NCBI GenBank assembly: GCA_004020315.1
Contig: SAQG01000001.1
Span: forward strand, 1 to 64,000
Reading direction: 5' to 3'
Origin: Mesorhizobium sp.
GTDB lineage: Bacteria; Pseudomonadota; Alphaproteobacteria; Rhizobiales; Rhizobiaceae
DNA: 64,000 bases
Below, in pieces: positions 36,330-44,331 of the stretch. Under the pieces are notes generated by a model. That model saw only the letters and a program-made list of their open reading frames with translations. It made no database searches and was not told the origin of the DNA. The translations under genes and the position numbers were made by a program. Positions within the stretch are counted from its first letter, which is position 1. Each line of letters opens with the position of its first letter.

Positions 36330-36690
36330 GGGTCCCGTGCGATATGATGCTGGAGGCGGTCAAGAGACGCTTCGGATCGACGAGGGTGCCTCATCCGATC
36401 GAGACCTGTCGGAAAATGGCACCCCTACACCGGCAAGGAACACGCGCCTTCGCCTCTGCGCTGACCGCGTTACTTGCTCCACGCCCGTGAAGCGCCCCAC
36501 GCCAGCGACGTGTCGGAAGCCTGGGTCAAAACCTTCAAGCGTGATTGCGTTCGCATCACTCCTTGCATGATCACCCATGGTTCTCCGCCAGATCGCCCGG
36601 TGGGATGACTACAACGAGATACATCCTCACTGAGCGCTCAGAATACGATCCCGGGAGGTCATTCTGACACAAACCCACTAGCCGGAGTGT
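36330..36690 (+). pseudogene. IS3-family transposase (OrfB) remnant
   Basis: Frame-hopping pieces typical of the IS3 integrase core: CDMMLEAVKRRFGSTRVPHP, IEWLSDNGTPY near 36330-36440, then SEAWVKTFKRDCVRI near 36510-36560, and a TTSEIHPH-like end. Catalytic D and E regions are visible but the gene is short and broken. Confidence 0.7.
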
Positions 36691-37288
36691 TCGCGAAAGG
36701 GGCTACTAACATTGGACGCCGGCCCTCGGTCCGGCGAGTGCTTCAACCAATTACGGAAGCTCGGGGTGCTCCCAGCTCGCCAAGGTTGGCTGATTATCTG
36801 GCCCGCGGCTTTGGCGGGATGATATTCCTGCGCATCCGCGCTGCGCTTTTTATCTTTTAAATGGTGCCGGTACGAGAGGCTGAAAAAGCAACCTCGCGTT
36901 GTCACTTCCGATACTAAAATATCCCAGATAGGAGGCTAAAGGTAGGCGGAGAATAAATAATATATCCATAAATATATTTCAGAGGACCACTTCCCCTTCT
37001 TGTCAAGGGCTATTAGGTGTTGATTTACGAAGGAGGGACTGCATCGTTCAGCGAGTTCATTTCCGACGAGGTTGACGCCTCATACGCCGGTTGCGAGCTT
37101 GAAAGCTCTTTCCTGAACTCAACGTAGCGAGGGCGCTACGGCGCCCAGCCTGTTCTCAGGAGCGACTCTGCTCTTGTGGGTTAGCCGAGCCTCGTTGCAA
37201 GACGCAAAAGTATGCGAGAGACGGGTCGGTTCGGCTCGTGACTTCGCGAGTGGCCGATGGCCGATGTAACACAACCAGGCTAGATCAT
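36691..37288. promoter_or_regulatory. Long AT-rich leader before the biosynthetic operon
   Basis: About 600 bp without a supported gene. The stretch 36940-36985 (AATAAATAATATATCC, ATAAATATATTTC) is the most AT-rich part of the neighbourhood and a likely promoter region for the DegT operon. I looked for nod box, tts box and NifA/sigma-54 elements and found none that fit. Confidence 0.35.
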
Positions 37289-38575
37289 ATGACCAAGGAT
37301 GTAAGCTTAGCCACGGCAGCAAGCACACGATGCGCCCACCAGAAGGACACTTCTCTTGCGCTCTTTGGAGGAGATCCCACGGTGCCGGCTGGGCGAGTTG
37401 TTCTTTGGCCAGCTGCGAAACGTAAACATTTGAAGGCGCTCGCAAATGTTGTCGAAAGCGGCAAATATCATCGCGTCAATCACCCTATGGTGATTGAGCT
37501 CGAAAAGCGGCTAGCGGATTGGTCGGGTAACTGGTCTGTGCGCGCCGTTGGAAGCGGCACAGCCGCTATTCACGTGGCTCTCGACTACTACCGGAACCGA
37601 GGTCGCCGAGTCGTTACGTCGGCTTTGAACTGGCCGGGAGCCGTCGGCCCAATCACGATCAGTGGACTCGAACCGGTCTTTGTCGATGTTGAGCCAGACC
37701 TTGCCGGAGTTGATGAGAAGATGGCGGCCTCCCTCATCAAGCCAGGTGACGCGGCGACGCTCATAACTCATCTGTTCGGAAATAACCTCTTGGTTCCCAG
37801 CTTGAGATTGGCGGCGCGAGCGCGAGGCGTGGCGATTATCGATGATGTTTGCCAATCAATTGGCGCTGCGAAAGATATTGTCAATGGAGCTTACTTGGAG
37901 AGCGATGCACTCTCTCTCTCCGGCAACGGAGCTAAACACCTCGGGGCAGGTGAGCTTGGATTTGTCCTGACGAGGGACCCTGCTCTGATCCACCATGTAG
38001 ATAATGTTTCGCTGACAAGCTCGTCGCGATGTGGAGCTAGGATATTCTCCCCGAACTCCAAAGGCTACAATTACCGACCCAATGTATTCTCTGCTGCCAT
38101 TGCTAATCACAGGCTCAAGCAGCTTGACCGGCAGCTTAAAAAAAGGCGAAGGAATGCTAGGTTCCTTTGGCAGGAGATTGGCCACCTCTCAGGGCTTCTG
38201 CCTCTTTTCGATCCAGCAGATCATCAACAATCGATGCTGAATCTCCCGTTGCGTCTTGAGCCGGAAAAGCTCGGTTTTCTACCTGGCCCTACGGCCAGGG
38301 ATTTCATCATTAAGCTTCTTCAAGCCGAGGGAGTTCCCGTTGCGGTCTGGCTGACGAAGCCCGTCTTTGAATATCTGCCGGATATCTGCGGCCAATGGTC
38401 AAGGACCGATTTTCCAAACGTCATGAAGATATTGAACACCATGTTTTACGTGTCGGAGATCGCTCCACCAAACGACGTTGAAGTGATGAAATTGTACGCG
38501 GCCGCGTTTCAAAAGGTCTGGGCAGCGCTTCCAAACCTAGCTTCAAAAATTCCTGAGATCGTATCTGTTGCCTGA
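37289..38575 (+). CDS. DegT/DnrJ/EryC1/StrS-type PLP aminotransferase
   Basis: A 428-residue fold-type I aminotransferase of the sugar-aminotransferase class. Cofactor motifs: GSGTAAIHVAL (88-98), IIDDVCQSIGA (183-193) with the pyridine-binding Asp, and NGAKHLGAGELGF (213-225) with the Schiff-base Lys at 216. It should install an amino group on a keto-sugar or cyclitol-like precursor. It is first in a five-gene run and 18 bp separate it from the kinase gene. The GTG at 37238 is an alternative start but the conserved start LFGGDPTVP fits the ATG at 37289. Confidence 0.87.
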   Translation: MTKDVSLATAASTRCAHQKDTSLALFGGDPTVPAGRVVLWPAAKRKHLKALANVVESGKYHRVNHPMVIELEKRLADWSGNWSVRAVGSGTAAIHVALDYYRNRGRRVVTSALNWPGAVGPITISGLEPVFVDVEPDLAGVDEKMAASLIKPGDAATLITHLFGNNLLVPSLRLAARARGVAIIDDVCQSIGAAKDIVNGAYLESDALSLSGNGAKHLGAGELGFVLTRDPALIHHVDNVSLTSSSRCGARIFSPNSKGYNYRPNVFSAAIANHRLKQLDRQLKKRRRNARFLWQEIGHLSGLLPLFDPADHQQSMLNLPLRLEPEKLGFLPGPTARDFIIKLLQAEGVPVAVWLTKPVFEYLPDICGQWSRTDFPNVMKILNTMFYVSEIAPPNDVEVMKLYAAAFQKVWAALPNLASKIPEIVSVA

Positions 38576-38593
38576 GGGCGGGATGGCAAGCCG

Positions 38594-39349
38594 ATGGACT
38601 GCTCAATAAAAGGTTTTCCACCATATGGCTTTTCGATTGTTCTCAAATTCGGCGGGAGCATCATGCGTGATCTTGCCGTGTGTAAGCTCGCACTGGCTGA
38701 ACTTGAGCGTCTCGCCGATAAGGGCCATCGAATCCTACTTGTTCCAGGCGGCGGCATCCCGGACAAAGCAATTGAGGCGATTGATGCAGCCGAGCGATTA
38801 GATCCGTGTACCGCGCATCATGCGTGTGCTCTAGCACAGGACCAAACGGGGTATTTGCTTGCGGATGCCGCCTTCTCTTCCAAACTAGTTCCATCGGCCA
38901 GCCTAGGCGAATGCCGAACTCTCGCGAGACTTGGGAAGATTCCAGTGCTGCTGCCTTCCCGTTTGCTGTTTGCGGCTGACCCAGTGGAATGGAGTTGGGA
39001 CGTCACATCCGACGCCGTTGCCGCGTGGATCGCTTGGTTAACTGGGGCACCACAGCTGGTGATTTTGACAGATGTCGATGGCGTGCATCGCGGTGGAGCA
39101 ACCGACGATCCCGCTGCACTTATAGAGCAGATCGCTGCTCAAGATCTTGTCCTTCTCGGCCACACCTCGATTGACGCCTGCGCGGTCGAATTCATGGCGA
39201 AGAAAAGCCTTCCCGGCGTTGTGATTAATGCCCGTCATCCCGCTCGTCTCGCCGATTGGCTGGAAGGGAGACGCGTTAGAGCGACTAGGATCACCGTCGC
39301 GAGCAGGAAGGCCCATATCACAAGCGACCCTTTGGGGGGGGCGGCATGA
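38594..39349 (+). CDS. Amino-acid-kinase-fold small-molecule kinase (MfnE-like signature)
   Basis: A 251-residue kinase: KFGGS (18-22), PGGGIPD (51-57), WDVTSD (135-140) and TDVDGV (159-164) are the nucleotide and substrate motifs of the aspartate/glutamate/uridylate kinase fold. The SWDVTSD signature is one I associate with the MfnE-type kinases of furan/pterin cofactor pathways (which make a diphosphate from a monophosphate) and their bacterial relatives. The substrate here is unknown; a phosphate, hydroxyl or carboxylate acceptor is possible. The stop overlaps the next ATG (ATGA at 39346). Confidence 0.75.
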   Translation: MDCSIKGFPPYGFSIVLKFGGSIMRDLAVCKLALAELERLADKGHRILLVPGGGIPDKAIEAIDAAERLDPCTAHHACALAQDQTGYLLADAAFSSKLVPSASLGECRTLARLGKIPVLLPSRLLFAADPVEWSWDVTSDAVAAWIAWLTGAPQLVILTDVDGVHRGGATDDPAALIEQIAAQDLVLLGHTSIDACAVEFMAKKSLPGVVINARHPARLADWLEGRRVRATRITVASRKAHITSDPLGGAA

Positions 39350-40176
39350 TGTCATCCACGGCGCTGATAGTGTATGGCCCGGAAGTCGCGCGCTCTGGCC
39401 TAACCTCGCTGCTCGACGAATTTATTCGCCGGCGAACCGGTTTGGAACTCTCGGAACGGTTCTTTTCGATTCATAGTCGCAAATCCATTGATGCGTTTTA
39501 TACCCTTACCTGTTCCACCGGCGGGAAGCATTGGCCATTGGTGCTGGACTTATTCGACATGCGTCCGGTTTGCGCCACGATCTGGAGCGGACCTAATGCG
39601 CTGCACTTGTCGCAAAAACTGAAGGGTAACACACAGCCGGCCCAGGCTTTATCCGGCACCGTACGTAGTCTCTTTTTCTGCGATAATCCCGTGACGAACC
39701 TCCTTCATGTGAGCGATAGTCATCAAGTAATGGATGCTGAGCTGAGAATACTTAGGTGCCGGTCGTTGGGCGACGAAGCGACTGCTTGGATTTCTCTCGA
39801 TTCCGGCTACATTGCCCATTCATCTTTCCAAATGTTGCTAAACGTTCTCGGCGACAGGGGAGCTGCGCCGATGCCGGACAATCGGAGTGATGGTAGCGCG
39901 TTTGCCCACGCAAGATTCTGTTACGACAGAGCACTCCTAACCGCAGCAAAGTCGGGCCTAACGACAGCCGTCCAGCGGTATTTCCAGGGGGATCGAGCCG
40001 GTCTAGAAGGCCTCTTCCGGTATGCACCCCTCCGCTCATCTTGGGACCGCCTCATTCTTGAGGCCGGTCTGTTTTCAATGCCTCTTTGGAATTGCTTACT
40101 GAAGCGAACCGTTGATGCCGTCGAGCCGGGAAAACAACCAGGCATGGCACCGCGCCGGAAGGCCGGAGAACAATGA
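39346..40176 (+). CDS. Nucleoside-diphosphate-kinase-like protein with C-terminal extension
   Basis: Residues 1-137 resemble NDP kinase: FYTLT at 51-55, RPVCATIWSGPNAL (73-86), LKGNTQPAQALSGTVR (92-107) and NLLHVSDS (118-125), where H121 is the expected phospho-His, with N118 and R107 also kept. The N-terminal I-K-P motif is altered to VYGPEV, so the Lys that stabilises the phosphate is missing. A 139-residue extension follows that matches nothing I know. It could be a phosphate relay, a nucleotide-binding scaffold or an altered kinase acting on a small diphosphate. It overlaps both neighbours by 4 nt, so it is integral to the operon. Confidence 0.7.
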   Translation: MMSSTALIVYGPEVARSGLTSLLDEFIRRRTGLELSERFFSIHSRKSIDAFYTLTCSTGGKHWPLVLDLFDMRPVCATIWSGPNALHLSQKLKGNTQPAQALSGTVRSLFFCDNPVTNLLHVSDSHQVMDAELRILRCRSLGDEATAWISLDSGYIAHSSFQMLLNVLGDRGAAPMPDNRSDGSAFAHARFCYDRALLTAAKSGLTTAVQRYFQGDRAGLEGLFRYAPLRSSWDRLILEAGLFSMPLWNCLLKRTVDAVEPGKQPGMAPRRKAGEQ

Positions 40177-40853
40177 GCGAACTTGATCGTATCAGGACAA
40201 CGCTTCGGACAAGTCAACAAGCCACTTTCCCGCGTCAGATGCAGGCATTCGGACTGGATCTGGTCGTACAGGAAGGGGTTTTTCCTCCAGAGCACTTCCA
40301 GAGTTGGCGTTGGATTAGCGAGAATTTTCCCCCATTCGACGGAAAGACCGTCTTAGAAATCGGCTGCGGTTTCGGTCTTCCCGGCCTTCTGTTGGCAAAG
40401 ACTGGCGCGCTGTCGTTGCTGACTTGTGACATCAATCCGAGGGCCGTCGCGAACACGTTGGAGAATGCTGCAAGAAACGGAATTAGTAACGTCGAGGTCA
40501 TCGCAAGCGATATATTTAACAATGTTCCACCTGGCAGAAGGTTCGACATCATATTTTGGAACTACCCGTCGAGCTACGCTCCAGAAGATTACGAGTTTGT
40601 CCACGACCTCGAAGGTGGTGCGATCGATCCAGGGTACAACTTGCTCGAGAGATTTCTTTCAGATGGCCCAAGGTTCCTTACGGAATCAGGTCGTATCGTT
40701 CTTGGGTTCGGCACTAATGCCCGTGACGACCTTCTTGAAAAGATTGCGGGTTCAAATGATCTCACATCTGTGCTTCTGCGAGCCGGGACCTATCCCGACG
40801 TCAACGTAACTTACAGGCTGTTCTCAATATCAAAGAAGGCCACAAGCGCATGA
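40173..40853 (+). CDS. Class I SAM-dependent methyltransferase
   Basis: A 226-residue Rossmann methyltransferase: EIGCGFG (62-68) is motif I, CDINPRAV (85-92) motif II, and NYPSSY (130-135) sits where HemK/PrmA-like N- or O-methyltransferases have NPPY. The upstream helices (residues 1-55) may form a substrate lid. Methylation of an amine or hydroxyl of the operon product is expected; protein methylation is less likely. Start ATG overlaps the previous stop (ATGA). Confidence 0.8.
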   Translation: MSELDRIRTTLRTSQQATFPRQMQAFGLDLVVQEGVFPPEHFQSWRWISENFPPFDGKTVLEIGCGFGLPGLLLAKTGALSLLTCDINPRAVANTLENAARNGISNVEVIASDIFNNVPPGRRFDIIFWNYPSSYAPEDYEFVHDLEGGAIDPGYNLLERFLSDGPRFLTESGRIVLGFGTNARDDLLEKIAGSNDLTSVLLRAGTYPDVNVTYRLFSISKKATSA

Positions 40854-41389
40854 TGCCCGAGCTGATGCGCATTGCGTTGGTCGCCATTTCGCGCAATCGG
40901 AGCAAAGATAGCTGGGTAGCGGGCAGTAGCGTCCTTTCGCAGTTCATCCAGCGTGCGCCGAACGACATTGACATTCATCATGTCAATTTGGCCGCATTCA
41001 ATCAGGCTGTGGATAAGGATACCAGGGCTCTGGCGGACGCGGGGTTCTCCATTGCCACATCGCGACCTGCCGACGCGGAGCTGGAGATCGTATTCTTGAG
41101 ATCGAACGGGACCCTGGCGATAAATTGGGTTCTCGAACAGGAACGACCGACGGCGTTAATCAACGATCCGCTTTTTGGGACAAGGGCGAGTTTCGCGGAC
41201 GTCATCGCGCGAAAGGTCGAGATGCACCTGGAGAACCACCATTCGAAGCACAGGGATGATCTCCTTGCACTCCTGGAGCATTCCGCCTCAATCTCGGCCG
41301 AAATGAGTCTGGACCAATTGGTTGGTAGCATCTCCGCGCTAGACCTCGCGAAATACGTCAATACCAACCTTCGTGGCAGCACGCGATAG
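40850..41389 (+). CDS. Nucleotidyltransferase-fold protein (AbiEii/MNT-like)
   Basis: A 179-residue protein with a minimal nucleotidyltransferase signature: GSSVLSQFIQ (25-34) and PNDIDIHHV (37-45), that is G-S plus D-x-D, then a helical part with DVIARKVEMHLENHH and KHRDDLLALLE, which parallels the K...RD helices of AbiEii-type proteins. No AbiEi antitoxin is adjacent; the gene is the last of the biosynthetic operon with a 4-nt overlap, so a role in NMP or phosphosugar transfer to the pathway product is more likely than toxin action. Confidence 0.6.
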   Translation: MMPELMRIALVAISRNRSKDSWVAGSSVLSQFIQRAPNDIDIHHVNLAAFNQAVDKDTRALADAGFSIATSRPADAELEIVFLRSNGTLAINWVLEQERPTALINDPLFGTRASFADVIARKVEMHLENHHSKHRDDLLALLEHSASISAEMSLDQLVGSISALDLAKYVNTNLRGSTR

Positions 41390-41947
41390 ATGTCAGCCCC
41401 CAATCTCCCAGGAATTCCCGAACACCGTGGCAAACGTAGAAGTGGACATGGAAGAAGCTCGACCTGGTCCACCGATCTGTCGACCGGCAAAAGGAGCCGC
41501 TGACTTGCTGTCGGTGAAGAAGGAAGCTAGGATCTTGCCTGCCTTCCTGCGTCCCACGCTGCTGCGGCCGACCCATGCCCTCTCGAGGCCCTCCAGCGCC
41601 ACTCAGTCGGCGAGCGCGCCGTCGAAGGTCACGGAGTCGACCTGGTGCTGCAGCCTTGCCCAACGACGAGGAACCTGCCTTGTCCTCCGGTTTGATCCCG
41701 GTGTAGTAGTTCGTCAGCTTCTCAATTGTTGAAGCTTCCCCTATGATCACCAAACACCCGCGCGCCGTGGCAAGAGGGTTGCTCGGTGAGTTCGTCGTTT
41801 CCATGTAACAAGCACGCAGTACGCACAGTCGAAAGTGCGGTTCAAGTTTATCGCTTCAATGGCTCGTGCACGCGAGCACGCGCGACGAAGACCGAGGTGG
41901 GATCCGGAAATAACCTCGGAACTGCCCGAATTGGCCTTGGTGGGGAT
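41390..41947. other. Convergent intergenic region, no gene
   Basis: Lies between the operon end and the convergent RpiR gene. Both strands have open frames but none is convincing. An AGCTTC...GAAGCT inverted repeat lies at 41716-41736 and may be a terminator-like structure or a binding site. Confidence 0.35.
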
Positions 41948-42763
41948 TCAGACTTCCGCCATCTGCAGACACTGGCAAAGATATTCGCTCAGCAACACCA
42001 GAGGCGGCACGTGCATCGCCGACCCGGCCTGTGGCCAAGCCTCAGCCGAGGTAAACAATACCACCTCGTCCGCAGTCCGGGCGATCGGGCAGTCAACGCG
42101 GGTCGTAATGGCAATCGTGTATGCTCCGGTTTCGCGCGCAATAGCCAGAAAATCCTTGGTTTCCACAGTGTGGCCACGCGACGAAATGCCAATGGCGAGG
42201 CTCAACGAGCCAAGCCCTCGCGCGAGAGCGTGAGACACGGTGGCGGACCCCGAGCAATGTGCGGGGAAACCTAGGCAGATCAGTCGCATGGCCAGAATAT
42301 CAGCGCAGACGGATGACGGCCCCGTGCCGAACAGTTCGACGCGTCGGGCCGCTCGGATGCGGTTGGCAAACCCACTAATTTGAAGGTCGTCAAAACCACG
42401 AGCGGACACGGAAATTGAGTTTTGTAAAGCAGAACTGAGGATGGCGATCCGAGGAGCTGTGTCTACAGCTTCTGATGGCGCGCGTTCAGCCAGTTCGCCG
42501 CTCAACTTCCGCCGCTCAATTTCGCCGCTGAGCGCAATCTTAAACTCGCGAAATCCCGAGAGTCCCAAGGTTCGGCAAAATCTTACAATTGAAGCAGAAC
42601 CGGTAGCGGTGTTGCGCGCAAGGTCGGCAATGGACAGCGCCAGAACAGCCTCGGGGTCTTGTGCAACATACAGAGCTATACGTGCGAGCGCATTCGGAGC
42701 CGTGTTAATTGCATCATAGATGATGTCTAGCAGCAATTTCTGTGTATGTCGGGGCTTCCGCAT
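41948..42763 (-). CDS. RpiR-family transcriptional regulator near the biosynthetic operon
   Basis: A 271-residue RpiR protein from the ATG at 42763. HTH_6 domain: ALSIADLARNTATGSASIVR and FCRTLGLSGFREFKIALSGE; SIS domain: VELFGTGPSSVCADILAMRL and LAIGISSRGHTVETKDFLAI. The broken regulator at 32650-33330 is its closest relative in the window. It is convergent with the operon and may be a local controller that responds to a phosphorylated intermediate. A longer start at 42814 is possible. Confidence 0.88.
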   Translation of the reverse strand: MRKPRHTQKLLLDIIYDAINTAPNALARIALYVAQDPEAVLALSIADLARNTATGSASIVRFCRTLGLSGFREFKIALSGEIERRKLSGELAERAPSEAVDTAPRIAILSSALQNSISVSARGFDDLQISGFANRIRAARRVELFGTGPSSVCADILAMRLICLGFPAHCSGSATVSHALARGLGSLSLAIGISSRGHTVETKDFLAIARETGAYTIAITTRVDCPIARTADEVVLFTSAEAWPQAGSAMHVPPLVLLSEYLCQCLQMAEV

Positions 42764-43464
42764 GTGTCTTAGTGTTCGTTCCAAGCTGGCAGTCGACCCG
42801 CGAAGGCCTAGCAAAGCCCTGCATATTCGAGTCTCGATGACGGTTCACTGACGCAGATCATAGACAAGGTCGATATCGGATTCCGGCTGCCGCTCCGTTC
42901 GCGCCCATGTCTCGGCAGTCGGGGCAATGGACGCGAGGGCATGCGCTCGGCCGCTCGCGAGGCGGTCTTGCGAGTGGCCTCGTTTAACGACGTCTCCTGG
43001 CCCGATGCTGTCAATGGAGCTTACTTTACTGGCTGCGCATGCGCCGCGCAAACCGTGGTGTCCTCGTCGTCAGGGCAGTGGGGACGACTGCACGGCAACG
43101 CAAGCGGTGCCGTCTGGGAAAATATATTCATTAGTATATTGGCGACATAACCAATCTTACTTGCGTTCTTCTATGATTAGGTTCATCGTCCGATCGAAAC
43201 CGGGGGCATGACAAGGTGACTACATCTCTAGGGAACGCCGACGTGGCGTTTGGTAAATAGCTCATCTCAGCAAGTTGGCCACGAGCTTGCCGATGCCACC
43301 CGTACTAGCGGTTCGTCTCGCGGCTAGCGCATGCGACGGGCTTTACTTCTCTGGTACGGCAACAGAGGGCGCGACTGCTTGGGGTCAAGCTGGTCAGGAA
43401 CTTGTCCTGTCGCGCATTGGCTCCGGCTGTTTAAAAAAGCCGCTGCAACAGTGAGGAAACCACA
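42764..43464. other. Intergenic region upstream of the sulfotransferase gene
   Basis: About 700 bp. A plus-strand frame at 42941-43150 is open but shows no family resemblance. The sulfotransferase ribosome-binding site GAGGAAA lies 7-13 bases before its ATG. The rest looks like eroded DNA. Confidence 0.35.
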
Positions 43465-44331
43465 ATGTTTCACCCGCTTCCAGAAGAGCTGCGCGATATC
43501 GCGGGTCAACCCTTTCCACTTTATCCCTGCTCGAATGAATCTTGGTCAATCAAGCCGACGGCCGGCCGCTCAAGCTCGCGGGTTATGATATGTTCCATTC
43601 CGAAGGCGGGCACCCACCTATATGCCCGTCTGCTTGGACTGCTCGGGCTTGTACAGTCCGATGTGTTCTTTAATAAAGACTATCTTGGAGACTTCCGCTT
43701 TGTGGATGTCGAGCGAGCTCGCTTCACTCATTCCGAAAATATTCTATGGATACCGATCGAGATATCCTCGCGCTTTATTCAGCCCGGTCAGTTTGGCTAT
43801 GGGCATCTACCGTGCGACATCGGCACTCGCCATTGTTTAGCGGATTTCAAGATCGTCTTTCTTTCGCGCGAAATGCGTGCGGCAATTGTGTCGCAGATGC
43901 GATATGTAGGTGACAGCGATTGGTGCCCGCCTGAGAGGGCTGAGATTACGTGGCGCAATGAGCCGGACGGACCTGACAAAATGCTGAAGTACTTCGATGA
44001 GATCGCGCCTTTCATTTTCAATGATCGCTGCCATCCAGTGGCACCGTGGGCGGATCAGGAGAATGTTCTTGGATTGAGCTATGAGCAGATCATAGGCGAC
44101 CAAGGACGCGAAGTTCAGTTCGAGACCATTCGCAGAATTGTAGAGTTTTGCGAGATCGAGCGGCCGCCGCAGCCTGAGCTGATCTTAAACCAGCTAATCG
44201 GACAGCAGACCTTCACCCTGTCCAGCGGGCGAACTTCGTGGGAGGCTTGCTGGAATGCCGAGATCGAGGCGCGGTTTACCGCGCTGGGAGGGACGAGACT
44301 CAACGAGCGATTCGGATTTGGTTCGAGATAG
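43465..44331 (+). CDS. Sulfotransferase (PAPS-dependent)
   Basis: A 288-residue sulfotransferase-fold protein: CSIPKAGTHLYARLLG (43-58) is the 5'-phosphosulfate-binding loop, with the family's K-x-G-T pattern, and VFLSREMRAAIVSQ (131-144) is the 3'-phosphate-binding segment. The C-terminal FTLSSGRTSWEACW corresponds to the RKGxxGDW-like region in a diverged form. It should transfer sulfate from PAPS to a hydroxyl or amine of a small molecule or glycan. It follows the biosynthetic operon by 2 kb, and a sulfatase occurs in the catabolic cluster. NodH-type Nod factor sulfation is possible in principle, but no nod genes are present. Confidence 0.8.
   Translation: MFHPLPEELRDIAGQPFPLYPCSNESWSIKPTAGRSSSRVMICSIPKAGTHLYARLLGLLGLVQSDVFFNKDYLGDFRFVDVERARFTHSENILWIPIEISSRFIQPGQFGYGHLPCDIGTRHCLADFKIVFLSREMRAAIVSQMRYVGDSDWCPPERAEITWRNEPDGPDKMLKYFDEIAPFIFNDRCHPVAPWADQENVLGLSYEQIIGDQGREVQFETIRRIVEFCEIERPPQPELILNQLIGQQTFTLSSGRTSWEACWNAEIEARFTALGGTRLNERFGFGSR

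Noticed and set aside
36691..37288. Search for nod box, NifA upstream sequence or sigma-54 promoter ahead of the biosynthetic operon
   Set aside because: No stretch matched the spacing GG-N10-GC or the nod box consensus well enough. A symbiotic induction of the operon is therefore not supported by sequence.
37289..41389. Assignment of the operon to methanofuran or aminomethylfuran synthesis
   Set aside because: Only the kinase resembles the MfnE type; no other genes for methanofuran or tetrahydromethanopterin are nearby. The name would overstate the evidence.
41711..41745. A tts-box-like stretch (GTCAGCTTCTC ... GAAGCTTCCCCTA) before the RpiR gene
   Set aside because: The two halves of the type III secretion promoter motif are separated by about seven extra bases, and no type III secretion effector or apparatus gene is downstream in the proper direction. 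It is reported only as an inverted repeat.
43465..44331. Naming the sulfotransferase NodH
   Set aside because: The P-loop and 3'-phosphate motifs are those of the whole family; there are no nod genes around and no NodH-specific features that I can point to.
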